Positions 20,793 through 30,084 of a DNA stretch of 64,000 bases are shown one piece after another (within the stretch, counting starts at the first letter, position 1; each line of letters begins with the position of its first letter). Where the stretch lies: contig NZ_CP041146.1 of the NCBI RefSeq assembly GCF_006494775.1, positions 4,960,001 through 5,024,000 of the forward strand. The letters run 5' to 3'. A program made the position numbers and the translations under genes. Origin of the DNA: Nocardioides humi (GTDB lineage Bacteria; Actinomycetota; Actinomycetes; Propionibacteriales; Nocardioidaceae). Under the pieces are notes generated by a model, which searched no databases, was not told the origin of the DNA, and saw only the letters and a program-made list of their open reading frames with translations.

Positions 20793-21599
20793 TCAGTCGA
20801 CGACCGTCACCGTCAGGAAGTTCGACGAGACGTAGTCGTCGTACCCGGCGTCCTTGGTGTAGTACGCCTGGAAGGTGTAGGTGCCCTTGCCGAGCGGCGC
20901 GATGTTGCCGCCGGCGAGGCCGCTGCCCGAGGTGATCTTCGTGCAGAAGCCCTTGCCGTCGCTCCCGGTCTTGAACTGGCCGGAGCCGGCGGGGGAGAAG
21001 GAGGCGAAGCCCAGGAAGTCGGGCGACTGGTTGCCGCCGGCGATATTGCCGTTGCGGTAGAAGTCGACGTAGCCGGTGGCCGCGGGCGCGCCCTTGTACC
21101 GGACGCTGCCGGACAGCGGCGTCCGCTTGGCGGCGTTGCTGATGGAGCAGGTCAGCGTGGTGGTGCTGACGCTCAGGGCGGAGTCGTAGACCTCGAACTT
21201 GGTCTTGCCCTTCTGCTTCTTGAACTTCGCCTTGACCTTGTAGTGGCCGGTGCCCAGCGGCGGGACGTTGAGCTTGGCCTTGCCCTTCTTGGCCTTGGCC
21301 TTCGCCTTGAGGCTCACCCCGTTGTCGCCGGTGATGGTGAACTTGACCTTGCCGGAGCCGCGGAGCTTCGTGGCGGTCAGCACCAGCTTCTTGATGCCGG
21401 GCTGGACGCCGGGCGCGGACTTCTTGATCTTGATCTTGTTCTTCTTGGCCTTCGCCTTCACCTTGGCGGCGTAACCGGCAGCCGAGGTGGCCGGGCTGTC
21501 GGCGGTGCCGGGGGCAGCGGCGGCGGTGGACGTCAGGGCCGGCGTGGCGAGGGCGATCGAGGTGATCACGACGACGCCAGCGGAGGCGAGCCTGCGCAT
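20793..21599 (-). CDS. Secreted Ig-like repeat protein with Lys-rich segments
   Basis: Exported protein of unknown role. The 268 residues start with a signal peptide (VVVITSIALATPALTSTAAA). Very basic stretches follow (KVKAKAKKNKIKIKKSAPG and LKAKAKAKKGKAKLNVPP), typical of one bacterial Ig-like domain type. The C-terminal half has two Cys pairs (LTCSISN ... GFCTKI) and a second Ig-like domain. It converges on the B12 operon and shares the Lys/Val-rich composition of that operon's first protein, but nothing ties it to B12. Confidence 0.82.
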   Translation of the reverse strand: MRRLASAGVVVITSIALATPALTSTAAAAPGTADSPATSAAGYAAKVKAKAKKNKIKIKKSAPGVQPGIKKLVLTATKLRGSGKVKFTITGDNGVSLKAKAKAKKGKAKLNVPPLGTGHYKVKAKFKKQKGKTKFEVYDSALSVSTTTLTCSISNAAKRTPLSGSVRYKGAPAATGYVDFYRNGNIAGGNQSPDFLGFASFSPAGSGQFKTGSDGKGFCTKITSGSGLAGGNIAPLGKGTYTFQAYYTKDAGYDDYVSSNFLTVTVVD

Positions 21600-21732
21600 G
21601 GTGGAGCTCCTTAGAGAGGTAGCGGCCGACCTGCTGCGAAACGAGGTCCCGAGTCGGCCAGAAGGTGAGACGCAGGGCTACCTTCCCGGGTGCTCACCGG
21701 GCAAACGTGCCGGTCGGAGCGGGTGTGTGCGG

Positions 21733-22899
21733 CTACGGCTCGATGAGCAGGATCCGGTCGTCGTCGGGGGCCGGGTCGCCGCGGCCGTCCTCGTTGCTCG
21801 TGGTCAGCCAGAGCCGGCCGTCGGGCGCGCGGACGACGGTCCGCAGCCGGCCGTACTCGCCGGCGCCGCCCTTCTCGCCCGCGAAGTACGCCGTCGGGTC
21901 GCTCACCTGGCCGTCGGCGACCTTGATCCGCCACAGCCGCTCGCCGTTGAGCGCGGCCATCCAGAGGTACCCGCCGGCGTACGCGAGGCCGGAGGGCGAC
22001 GCCTCGTCGGTCCTCCAGGTCAGCTGCGGCTGGGTGTACCGGGCCGGCCCGCCCTTGCCCTCCACGACCGGCCAGCCGTAGTCCTCGCCGGGCACGATCC
22101 GGTTGAGCTCGTCGGCCTTGCTGTCGCCGAACTCCGAGGCCCACAGCAGGCCCTTGTCGTCGAACGCCAGGCCCTGCACGTTGCGGTGGCCCCAGGACCA
22201 GACGGCGTCGTCGAACGGGTTCCCGGGGGCGGGCTCGCCGTCCGCGGTGATCCGCAGGATCTTGCCGGCCATGGACTCCCGGTCGCGGGCGAGCTCGTCG
22301 TCGCCGGTCTCGCCGGTGGAGACGTAGAGGAAGCCGTCGGGGCCGAACGCCAGCCGGCCGCCGTCGTGGATGCGGCCGTTGGGAATCCCGGTCAGCACCG
22401 GCTCGGTGGCGCCCAGCTCGTCGCCGTCGAGCTTCGCGCGCACCACCCGGTTGTCGTCGTCGGTGCAGACGTAGAAGTAGACGAGCCCGTCGGAGGCGAA
22501 GGTGGGGGAGACGGCCACGCCGAGCAGGCCCGCCTCGGCGACGGGCGCGGTCTCCGGGATGTGGCCGACCTCGACGACCTCGCCCTCGTCGTCGGTGGTC
22601 GCGCCGTTGCCGCCGACCTCCGGCGGCGTCACGACGAGCACCCGGCCGCTGTCGCGCTCGGTGACCACGGCGCGGCCGTCGGGCAGGAAGTCGACGCCCC
22701 AGGGCGTCTCGAGGCCGCTGGCGACGGTCGCGACGACGTCGGGGACGCCGTCGATGGTGAAGATGACCTCGCCGTCGACGACCGACCCGGTGGGAGCGGC
22801 CGTGGCGGTGCCCATCACGTCGACCTCGCTGACGTTGCCGCCCTGGCCGCAGCCCGCGGCGAGGAGCGCCAGTACGGCCAGGCCGGCGAGCCGCCTCAC
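21733..22899 (-). CDS. PQQ-type sugar dehydrogenase-like lipoprotein (Asd/YliI family)
   Basis: Probable extracytoplasmic soluble aldose/sorbosone-type dehydrogenase of six-bladed propeller fold. The 388 residues start with a lipoprotein signal (VLALLAAGC). Family motifs follow: LETPWGVDFLPDGRAVVTER, AEAGLLGVAVSPTF, HDGGRLAFGPDG, then YVSTGETGD and WSWGHRNVQGLAFD. PQQ dependence is by family; the true substrate is unknown. The GTG start overlaps the stop of the upstream hydrolase gene by four bases (GTGA), so the two are co-translated. Confidence 0.9.
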   Translation of the reverse strand: MRRLAGLAVLALLAAGCGQGGNVSEVDVMGTATAAPTGSVVDGEVIFTIDGVPDVVATVASGLETPWGVDFLPDGRAVVTERDSGRVLVVTPPEVGGNGATTDDEGEVVEVGHIPETAPVAEAGLLGVAVSPTFASDGLVYFYVCTDDDNRVVRAKLDGDELGATEPVLTGIPNGRIHDGGRLAFGPDGFLYVSTGETGDDELARDRESMAGKILRITADGEPAPGNPFDDAVWSWGHRNVQGLAFDDKGLLWASEFGDSKADELNRIVPGEDYGWPVVEGKGGPARYTQPQLTWRTDEASPSGLAYAGGYLWMAALNGERLWRIKVADGQVSDPTAYFAGEKGGAGEYGRLRTVVRAPDGRLWLTTSNEDGRGDPAPDDDRILLIEP

Positions 22900-23831
22900 G
22901 ACAGCTGCTCCAGGAACTCCAGCAGCAGGCCGTGGACCCGCTCCGGCTGCTCCAGCTGGACGAAGTGGGAGCCGCGCAGCTCGACGTACGTGCTCTGCCT
23001 GCCGTTCCCGGCCAGTCGCCGCGACGCGCTGGCCATGTCGCGGGCGCCGGCCAGGACGTCCCAGGTCGCCGAGACGAACATCGTCGGCACCTCGATCCGG
23101 CTCAGCCGCACCCGTGGGTGCCGTGAGGTGCTGATCGCGAGGTGGGCGTACCAGTCGATCGGCGTGGTGGCGAACTCCTGCAGGCCGATCGCCGCCGCCT
23201 CGGGGTCGGCCATCGGGAACATGAACCCGGTGCGGCCCAGCAGCCGCACCGTGCGCGCGTTGATCGGCAGGTGCCGGACCAGCGGGTTGACCGCCCAGCC
23301 GGCGTACTGGGCGACCCGGCAGGCGTTCACCGTGACCAGTCGCGCGACCAGCCGCGGCAGGTGCAGCGGGCCGAGCATCGTGGCGAAGGTGTCGCCGGGG
23401 ACGCCGCACATGGCGAAGATCCCGCGCACCCGCTCCGGGTGGCGGTAGGTCATCTCGAAGGCGGTGTTGACGCCCATCGACCAGCCCATGAGGACCGCGC
23501 TGTCGATCCCGAAGTGGTCCATGACGGACAGCCCGTCCTGGACGAAGTGCTCGATCTCGACGTGCCGGGGATCGGCCGGGCGCTCCGAGCCGCCGACGCC
23601 GCGGTGGTTCCACGACACGACCCGCACGCCGCAGTCGGGCTCGAGCAGCCACGGCCACAGGTAGGGGTTCGTGCCGAGCCCGTTGCAGAGCACGACGGTG
23701 GGCCCGTCGATCTCCCCGTCGGGGTCGTTCGTCCAGGCGCGGACGTGCGTCCCGTCGTCGGACAGGATGTCGCGGAAGGCGATCGACGCGGACCGGACAC
23801 GCTGCTCGGGCCGGGGAGCGGAGGTCGACAT
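22896..23831 (-). CDS. Alpha/beta fold hydrolase
   Basis: Cytosolic serine hydrolase with oxyanion region VVLCNGLGTNPYLW, the sequence SWNHRGVGGSERP, and nucleophile elbow GWSMGVNTAFEM. The C-terminal catalytic His is probably in RGSHFVQLEQPERV. The 311-residue length is normal for this superfamily. ATG 23831 is chosen because residues before it have no family resemblance. Substrate unknown; esterase or lipase-like activity is the safest guess. Coupled to the downstream dehydrogenase-like lipoprotein gene. Confidence 0.88.
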   Translation of the reverse strand: MSTSAPRPEQRVRSASIAFRDILSDDGTHVRAWTNDPDGEIDGPTVVLCNGLGTNPYLWPWLLEPDCGVRVVSWNHRGVGGSERPADPRHVEIEHFVQDGLSVMDHFGIDSAVLMGWSMGVNTAFEMTYRHPERVRGIFAMCGVPGDTFATMLGPLHLPRLVARLVTVNACRVAQYAGWAVNPLVRHLPINARTVRLLGRTGFMFPMADPEAAAIGLQEFATTPIDWYAHLAISTSRHPRVRLSRIEVPTMFVSATWDVLAGARDMASASRRLAGNGRQSTYVELRGSHFVQLEQPERVHGLLLEFLEQLS

Positions 23832-23874
23832 GGTGCCGATTCTGCCGGACCCGGCCAGCCGGCGGCGTGGACGG

Positions 23875-24069
23875 TCAGGCGTGGAGCGAGACCGAGCCGT
23901 CGGCAAGCGGGGTACGCCGGGCCGCGGCGCGGTCCGCGAGGAAGCGCTCGACGTCCTCGCGCTCGGCGCGCCGGCGGGTGCAGTCGGTGAGCGCGACCAT
24001 GGCGTTGCGGCGCGCCCGTAGCTGGAGGGCGACGGCCCAGGAATGGAGGAGACGGGTGGGAGGTGTCAT
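23875..24069 (-). CDS. Small hypothetical protein
   Basis: A 64-residue Arg/Ala-rich protein (MTPPTRLLHSWAVALQLRAR, then RRNAMVAL). I do not recognise it. A GGAG lies about 10 bases before ATG 24069, and codon pattern is consistent with coding. It lies between the EamA gene and the hydrolase gene, all on the minus strand. An in-frame start at 24108 is possible but has no ribosome binding site. Confidence 0.45.
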   Translation of the reverse strand: MTPPTRLLHSWAVALQLRARRNAMVALTDCTRRRAEREDVERFLADRAAARRTPLADGSVSLHA

Positions 24070-24135
24070 CGCGAGACCGCTCCGGATGGGGGATGGGGGA
24101 AGGCCCACGCTACGGCCGCCCGGGGTGACGGCAGG

Positions 24136-25017
24136 TCACGTCGGGGTGACATCTGGGTGAACCGCCGCGCGGGTGGCGCGGGTGGCGCCGACGCTGGCGA
24201 CCACGACGCAGCCGATCGCGACCCATTGGACGGGCGCGAGCGCCTCGCCGACGACGGCGAGCCCGGCGAGCGCGGCGGCGGCCGGCTCCAGGCTCATCAG
24301 CACCCCGAAGGTCGCCGCGGGCAGGGTGCGCAGGGCGGCGAGCTCGGCGCTGTACGGCACCACCGAGCTGAGCAGGCCCACGGCCGCGCCGAGCACCAGC
24401 ACCCGCCGGTCGGCCAGGTCGGCGGCGTCGACGGTGAGCAGCAGCGGCGTCAGGAGGAGGACGGCGACCAGGCTGGCCACCGCCAGCCCGTCGATGCCCT
24501 CCCACCGCCGGCCGGTGGCGGCGCTGGACAGGATGTAGCCGGCCCAGGCCGCCCCGGCGAGAACGGCGTACGCGATGCCGACGGGGTCGAGATGGCCGCG
24601 CTCGAAGCCGAGCAGCAGCACCCCCAGCGCCGCGAGCACCACCCAGCCGAGGTCGCGCGGGCGGCGGAACCCGATCGTGGCCAGCACCAGCGGCCCGATG
24701 AACTCGATCGTCACCGCGACCCCGATCGGGATCCGGGAGAACGACTGGTAGATGCCCCAGTTCATCGCGCCGAGGCAGGCGCCGTACCGGGCGGCGACCA
24801 GCCAGTCCTCCCGGGTGCGCCCCCGCAGCCGCGGCCGCGCCCACAGCATGAGCACCAGCGAGCTGGTCGCCAGCCGCAGCCACACCACGCCGTTCGGCGC
24901 GATGTCGTCGAAGAGCAGCTTCGCGAACCCCGCACCGAGCTGCACCGACCCGATCCCCAGCAGCACCAGCCCGATCGCCAGACCCACCGGCGGTCCGTGG
25001 CGAGGGGTCGGGTGCAC
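24136..25017 (-). CDS. EamA-family (RhtA-like) transporter
   Basis: Membrane exporter of the drug/metabolite superfamily, resembling the threonine/homoserine exporter RhtA. The 293 residues form ten predicted helices in two EamA repeats. Recognisable pieces are VQLGAGFAKLLFDDIAPNGV, GACLGAMNWGIYQSFSRIPI, AVTIEFIGPLVLA, and LMSLEPAAAALAGLAVVGE. Substrate is inferred only from family. It stands alone, downstream of a strong terminator. Confidence 0.9.
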   Translation of the reverse strand: MHPTPRHGPPVGLAIGLVLLGIGSVQLGAGFAKLLFDDIAPNGVVWLRLATSSLVLMLWARPRLRGRTREDWLVAARYGACLGAMNWGIYQSFSRIPIGVAVTIEFIGPLVLATIGFRRPRDLGWVVLAALGVLLLGFERGHLDPVGIAYAVLAGAAWAGYILSSAATGRRWEGIDGLAVASLVAVLLLTPLLLTVDAADLADRRVLVLGAAVGLLSSVVPYSAELAALRTLPAATFGVLMSLEPAAAALAGLAVVGEALAPVQWVAIGCVVVASVGATRATRAAVHPDVTPT

Positions 25018-25050
25018 GGTGCAAACGTAGGACGACTCCTGGGAAAGCGA

Positions 25051-25082
25051 CGAACCGCCGACCCGGTGGGGTCGGCGGTTCG
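25051..25082. terminator. Strong hairpin terminator
   Basis: Perfect 14-bp arms CGAACCGCCGACCC (25051-25064) and GGGTCGGCGGTTCG (25069-25082), loop GGTG. It lies downstream of the secreted propeller-like gene and upstream of the EamA gene (both minus strand), so it probably ends the former. Confidence 0.85.
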
Positions 25083-25086
25083 CGGG

Positions 25087-25128
25087 CCGGTGGGGATCAG
25101 CCGGTGGGGATCAGCCGGTGGGGATCAC
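25087..25128. repeat. Three tandem copies of a 14-bp unit at a stop codon
   Basis: CCGGTGGGGATCAG occurs at 25087-25100 and 25101-25114; the third copy at 25115-25128 differs only in its last base. The last copy contains the stop codon (25125-25127, minus strand) of the secreted propeller-like gene. Slippage here would change the distance to the terminator but not the protein. Confidence 0.8.
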
Positions 25129-27035
25129 TTGCCGACGACGAGCCCGTCGATGGTGACCTTGCGGCCGTTCTTGCCGATGACCTTGATCTTGAGCGTGCCG
25201 GTCTGGACGTTCGAGAAGTCGGCGAGGGCGATGGTGGCCTGGCCGGTGCCCTTGAGGCCGACCTTCTTCAGCAGGGTGCCGTTCCAGGTGACCTTGATCT
25301 TGCCGCCCTTCTTGGCCTTGGTGACCAGGAGCGTGAGGTGGCGGGCCTGGACACCGGGCAGGACCAGATTGCGGCCCTTCCTCTTCGTCGTGGTCGCGGT
25401 GCCGTTGAAGGCGCCGGCCTTCGCGACCCGCTTCCACTTCTTGCCGGCCAGGGCGGTGTCGTCGAGCGGGACCGTCGTGCAGCGCTCGTCGGAGCGGAAC
25501 CCGAGGTTGTCCGCCTTGTCGGTGCCCTGCACCTGGAAGCAGTAGGTGCCGCCGAAGGCGCCGGCGAACTGCCGCGACGAGCTGGTCACGTCGTCGCCGA
25601 TGACCTGCTGCGGGCCGAACCCGCTGTTCCAGGACGCCGAGCGGACCATCACGTCGGTGCTCTTCACGCCCGACAGCGAGTCGGTGACGCTCCAGGAGAC
25701 CGGGAACGACGGCGTCGCGACCTGGGCGCCGGGACCGGTCACCTGGGCGGCCGGGCCGGCGATGTCGAGGAAGTCCGCCTCGACGTACGACGAGAAGCCG
25801 TTCTCCACGACGCCGGTCGCGACCACGTTGCCCTCCCGGTCCATGGCGGCGGCGAAGGGGCCGTCGGCCGTCCCGGCGTCGTACTCGCCGAAGCCGAGGA
25901 CCGGGTTGGTCCGGTGCCGCAGCGTCAGCCGGTCCGCGTCGTCGTGGACGACGACCTGGGCGCCGCGGTCGGAGACCAGGCTGAGGTGCCGCTGGTTGGT
26001 GACCGTGCCCGGGTCCGCGAGCCCGGCGCCGCCGAAGTCCTGGCCGGGCTTGGCGACCGCGGCGCGGATGACGTAGGTCGTGCCGTTCTCGAAGGCGGTC
26101 CAGGTGACCTGCATCGTCCCGTTGGGGCTGACCGCGAGGTCCCGGAAGGCGGTGCCGACCCCGCCGGGGGAGACCAGCTCGGCGCCGCCGAGCCCACCCG
26201 CGGCGTCGACCCGGGTCACGACCGCCCGGGCCCCGGCGTCCTCCCAGCCGCCGACCAGGACCGCGCCGCGGCCGTCGTCGGCGATCGCCGCCACCGTCTC
26301 CTCGGACAGGTTGCCGTTCCACGCGACGGGCTTCGGGCTGGTCCAGCCCGCGCCCGCGGTGCGTCGCGTGACCATGACCTCGTCGCCGCCGTCGTCGGTG
26401 AAGTACGACATCAGGACGGCGCCGGCCGGGCTCACGTCCAGCGACGGGCGGAAGGTGTGCGCCCCGAAGGTGGTGAACTGAGGGGTGCCGCCCTTGGCCC
26501 ACACGGTGGCCGACACCCGGTGCGCGCCGTCGTTCTCGGCCTCGTAGGCGAGGTGCACCCGGCCCGCGCCGTCCATGTCGGCGTCGATCCACTCGACGGT
26601 CTCGACATCGACAGCCGGGCTGAGCGGCGTCGAGCCGTCCCAGCTCCCGTTGCCGAGGTGGCGGGAGCCGCGCACCCGGTGCTCGCCGCCGATCGTCTGG
26701 TTCCACACGACGGCCAGGTCGCCGGCGTCGTTGGCGACGGCCCGGACGTCGTGGGCGTCGGTGACCGCGGTCGCCGTGACGGCCTTGGGGGCGCCCCAGA
26801 CGCCGTCGGTCGCGATCGCGGCGTACACACGGGTGCCGCCCACGACCGGACGTGACCAGGCGGCGATCGCGTCGCCGGAGCCGAAGGCGGCGACGTCGAC
26901 CGAGGTCGGGACGTCGCCGGAGCCGCTGATGTTGCCGCCGTCGATGCCGCCGACCCCCTGGGCGGGGCTGCTGGTGAGGCTGAGCGTGCCGACAGCGAGC
27001 GCTGCGGTCGTCAGTCCGAGAAGCTGCTTTCGCAT
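25125..27035 (-). CDS. Secreted repeat protein, beta-propeller-like
   Basis: Exported 636-residue protein with a signal peptide (LLGLTTAALAVGTLSLTSS). Many repeats follow with an AxAxW-type pattern: SGDAIAAWSRPVV, AGDLAVVWNQTI, AGAVLMSYFTDDG, NGTMQVTWTAFENG. The C-terminal third has an Ig-like segment (QVATPSFPVSWSVTDSLSGV) with a Cys pair (TYCFQVQGTDKADN, RCTTVP). A Lys-rich end follows (VTKAKKGGKIKVTW). No enzyme motif is seen. Adhesion or cell-surface structure is possible; function unknown. Confidence 0.85.
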   Translation of the reverse strand: MRKQLLGLTTAALAVGTLSLTSSPAQGVGGIDGGNISGSGDVPTSVDVAAFGSGDAIAAWSRPVVGGTRVYAAIATDGVWGAPKAVTATAVTDAHDVRAVANDAGDLAVVWNQTIGGEHRVRGSRHLGNGSWDGSTPLSPAVDVETVEWIDADMDGAGRVHLAYEAENDGAHRVSATVWAKGGTPQFTTFGAHTFRPSLDVSPAGAVLMSYFTDDGGDEVMVTRRTAGAGWTSPKPVAWNGNLSEETVAAIADDGRGAVLVGGWEDAGARAVVTRVDAAGGLGGAELVSPGGVGTAFRDLAVSPNGTMQVTWTAFENGTTYVIRAAVAKPGQDFGGAGLADPGTVTNQRHLSLVSDRGAQVVVHDDADRLTLRHRTNPVLGFGEYDAGTADGPFAAAMDREGNVVATGVVENGFSSYVEADFLDIAGPAAQVTGPGAQVATPSFPVSWSVTDSLSGVKSTDVMVRSASWNSGFGPQQVIGDDVTSSSRQFAGAFGGTYCFQVQGTDKADNLGFRSDERCTTVPLDDTALAGKKWKRVAKAGAFNGTATTTKRKGRNLVLPGVQARHLTLLVTKAKKGGKIKVTWNGTLLKKVGLKGTGQATIALADFSNVQTGTLKIKVIGKNGRKVTIDGLVVGK

Positions 27036-27193
27036 TCGTGGTGCCTTTCGTAGGAGCCCGCGGTCGGGCTGATGACACCCACGCTCGCCGCGGAGGGGTA
27101 CCGGTCACATCCGCGAGCACCACCGAACCAAGGTCCGGCGCCACGGAGACAACCCACGGAGACCCGGAGCCAAGATCTGGCGAACCCCCTACG

Positions 27194-30040
27194 ATGCCGA
27201 GGGTGCGCTCGCCCGTGCTCGTCTCGCGGACCGTCGAACGGGCGCGCCTGACGGCCGCGCTCGACGGCCTCCGGGAGGGTCGGGGCGGGCTCTGGGTGCT
27301 CCGCGGCGACCCGGGTATCGGCAAGTCCCGGCTGGCCACCGCACTCGCGGCCGACGCCGCCGTGCAGGGCCTGGAGGTGCTGTCCGGCCGCGCCGTCCCC
27401 TCCGGTACGCCGACCCCGCTCCGCCCGCTCAGCGAGGCCCTGCTCGCCTGGCTGCGCACCCGCAGCGTCCCCGAGGACCGGCTATTGGCGCCGTACCTCC
27501 CCACGCTCGCGCGGCTCGCGCCCCAGCTCGGTCCGGTCGCCCCCGACGCGCCGTCGTCGGTGATGCTGCTCGGGGAGGGCCTCCTACGCCTGGCGCAGGC
27601 GGTGCCGGCCCCGGGCATGGTGCTCGTCGTCGAGGACCTGCACTGGGCCGACCCGGAGACCCTGGCGCTGGTGGAGTACCTCGGAGACCACGCCCGCGAC
27701 GTCCCCCTCGTGGTGCTCGTGACCAGCCGGCTCCACGAGTCGCCCGCCGCCAACGAGCTGGTCGCCGCGCTGGAGCGGCGGCGCTGCGCCGAGGCCGTCG
27801 ACCTGCTGCCGATGGAGGACGACGACGTCGCCGCGGTCGCGATCGCCTGCCTCGGCGGGGAGCCGCCGGGCGAGGTCGTCGGGTGGCTGCAGCGGTACAG
27901 CGCGGGCTACCCGCTGCTCGTGGAGGAGATGCTGGCCGACCTGCGCGACGCGGGTGCCCTCGCCGAGCAGGACGGCTCCTGGTCGCTCGTGGCGCCGCTG
28001 CCCGTGATGGTGCCGCGGCCCTTCGTCCGTTCCGTCGAGGGCCGGCTCGCCGAGGTCGGGCCGGTCGCGCGCGAGGTCGCCACGGCGGCGGCGATGCTCG
28101 GCCCCGAGCTCGACTGGCGGCTGGTGGCCTCCGCGCTCGGGCTCTCGGAGGGCGTCGTCGCGGCGGCGCTCGGCGAGCTCCGCGACCAGCGCCTGGTCGT
28201 CCCGGCCCCGCCGGACCGGTTCGTCTTCCGCCACGCGCTCACCCGCGAGGCGGTCCTCGGGGGCCTGCTCGCCCCCGAGCGCTCCCGGCTCGCGGGGCTC
28301 CTCGCCGCCGCTCTCGCGACCCGGACGACCGACGACGCCGCGGCCGCCGAGGACCACCACCAGCTCGCCGAGCTGTTCGAGGCCGCCGGGGACGACGCCC
28401 GGGCGGTGGAGCTGTGGCTCGCGACGGCCCGCGACGCGATCGGCCGCGGTGCGCTGGTCAGTGCCGGCGAGGCCATCCGCCGGGCGCTGGACCGCTGCGC
28501 GCCGGGCAGCGCGCTCGAGGTCCGGGTGCGCGAGGCGGAGGTCGAGGTGCACGCCCTCGCCGGCGACGTACCCCGGGCGCTGACCGCGGGGGAGCGGCTG
28601 ACCGCCGAGCTCGCCGGCGAGCCGGGCCGGCTGGCCGCCGTACGGCTCCGGCTGGCGCGGGCGCTCCTCGCCGGCGGCCTGTGGAACGAGGCGGACGCGC
28701 TGCTCGCCGGCGCGGCCGGGCACGACCCGGTCCAGGAGGACGTGCTCGCCGCCCGGCTCGCGCTGGGCCGGGAGGACGACGTGGCCGCGGCTGAATGCGC
28801 CTCAGCAGCGCTCGCGGCCGTCGGGGAGGACCGCCCGGAGATCGCGTGCGAGGCGTGGGAGGTGCTCGGACGGGCCGCTCGCGCGCGGGACTTCGTCGCC
28901 GCCGAGGACGCCTTCGAGTCCGGCTACCGGCTCGCCGACGCCCACGACCTGCCGCTGTGGCGGTGCCGGCTGCTGGCGGCGCTCGGCTCGCTCGACCTCG
29001 CGGCGCGCCGCCCCACCGAGGACCGCCTGGTCGCCGCGCGCCAGCTCGCCCTCGGCGCCGGGGCGATCGGGACCGCCGCCCGGATCGAGATCGAGCTCAA
29101 CATGGTCCGGATCCGCTACCTCGACCTCGACGACGCGATGGAGGCGATCGGCAACGCGATCGCCATGATGACCCGGCTCCGGCTGCCCGACCTCGCCATG
29201 GCCTACCTCCTGCGGGCCGCGACCCAGGGGCTGGCCGGCGACACGCAGGCGATGGAGGCCGACATCGCGGTCGCGGCCGGCGAGCCGATGGACGAGGCGC
29301 TGCGCGCGGTCGGCGTCCCCGGCCACGTGCGGGGCTTCGTCGCCCTCGCCCACGGCCGGTACGACGAGACGCGGGCCCAACTCGCGACGGCGATGGAGTA
29401 CCACCGCCTCTCGCCCAGCCTGCCGTTCTCGCTGCGCGGCCTCTGGGCGCTGCTCGAGACGGCGCTGACCGACGACGGCGCGGCCGCGCGCGAGGAGGTG
29501 CGGACGGGGCCTCAGGCCAACAGCCCGCACAACCTGTTCGCGCTGCGCTACGCCGACGCGATCGCCCTCGGCCGCGCGGGGGACACCGCCGAGGCGGAGC
29601 GGGTGTTCGCCGACGCCGAGTGGGGGCTGCCGGGCCGCGAGCCGTGGCCCGAGCTGCACGCCCGGCTCCTGGTCGCGGTCGCCGCCGCCCGTGACGGCTG
29701 GGGCACGCCGGAGCCGTGGCTCCGGCACTGTCTCGACGGCCTCGTCGGCTACGGCCTCACCGAGGCCGCGTCGGGCTGCCGGGTCGCGATGCGCGAGGCC
29801 GGCTTCGCCGTGCCCCGCAAGGCGGCGGGCGCGCAGCGGGTGCCGCCCCACCTCCAGCGCCTCGGTGTCACCGCCCGCGAGCACGACGTGCTCGAGCTGG
29901 TCGCCGAGGGACTGCAGAACCGGCAGATCGCCGAGCGCCTCTACCTCTCGGTCCGCACCGTGGAGACCCACGTGGCCCGGCTGCTCCAGCGCACCGGCTG
30001 CGCGGACCGCGGCGGGCTCGCCGCCCACCTGCGGCCCTGA
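27194..30040 (+). CDS. Large LuxR-family (LAL-type) ATPase transcriptional regulator
   Basis: Multidomain regulator of 948 residues. It has an N-terminal AAA/NACHT-like ATPase with Walker A GDPGIGKSRLA (about residues 40-50) and Walker B VLVVEDLHWADPE. A long helical TPR-like middle follows, then a C-terminal LuxR helix-turn-helix: TAREHDVLELVAEGLQNRQI and SVRTVETHVARLLQRTGC. Such LAL proteins sense a ligand or inducer through the middle region. ATG 27194 was chosen because the domain starts right after it; an ORF extension to 27038 lacks family residues. It is divergent from the secreted propeller-like gene, a candidate target. Confidence 0.92.
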   Translation: MPRVRSPVLVSRTVERARLTAALDGLREGRGGLWVLRGDPGIGKSRLATALAADAAVQGLEVLSGRAVPSGTPTPLRPLSEALLAWLRTRSVPEDRLLAPYLPTLARLAPQLGPVAPDAPSSVMLLGEGLLRLAQAVPAPGMVLVVEDLHWADPETLALVEYLGDHARDVPLVVLVTSRLHESPAANELVAALERRRCAEAVDLLPMEDDDVAAVAIACLGGEPPGEVVGWLQRYSAGYPLLVEEMLADLRDAGALAEQDGSWSLVAPLPVMVPRPFVRSVEGRLAEVGPVAREVATAAAMLGPELDWRLVASALGLSEGVVAAALGELRDQRLVVPAPPDRFVFRHALTREAVLGGLLAPERSRLAGLLAAALATRTTDDAAAAEDHHQLAELFEAAGDDARAVELWLATARDAIGRGALVSAGEAIRRALDRCAPGSALEVRVREAEVEVHALAGDVPRALTAGERLTAELAGEPGRLAAVRLRLARALLAGGLWNEADALLAGAAGHDPVQEDVLAARLALGREDDVAAAECASAALAAVGEDRPEIACEAWEVLGRAARARDFVAAEDAFESGYRLADAHDLPLWRCRLLAALGSLDLAARRPTEDRLVAARQLALGAGAIGTAARIEIELNMVRIRYLDLDDAMEAIGNAIAMMTRLRLPDLAMAYLLRAATQGLAGDTQAMEADIAVAAGEPMDEALRAVGVPGHVRGFVALAHGRYDETRAQLATAMEYHRLSPSLPFSLRGLWALLETALTDDGAAAREEVRTGPQANSPHNLFALRYADAIALGRAGDTAEAERVFADAEWGLPGREPWPELHARLLVAVAAARDGWGTPEPWLRHCLDGLVGYGLTEAASGCRVAMREAGFAVPRKAAGAQRVPPHLQRLGVTAREHDVLELVAEGLQNRQIAERLYLSVRTVETHVARLLQRTGCADRGGLAAHLRP

Positions 30041-30065
30041 CTGGCCCTGACCGGCCCTGACCGGC

Positions 30066-30084
30066 CCTGGCCGGGCCGGCCAGG
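30066..30084. terminator. Hairpin terminator between converging genes
   Basis: Arms CCTGGCC (30066-30072) and GGCCAGG (30078-30084), loop GGGCC. Just upstream, TGACCGGCCC-like 10-bp units repeat about three times after the regulator's stop. Confidence 0.6.

Noticed and set aside
25111..27753. 880-codon minus-strand frame
   Set aside because: Overlaps the secreted propeller-like gene in another frame and runs into the regulator gene; Arg/Gly-rich shadow.
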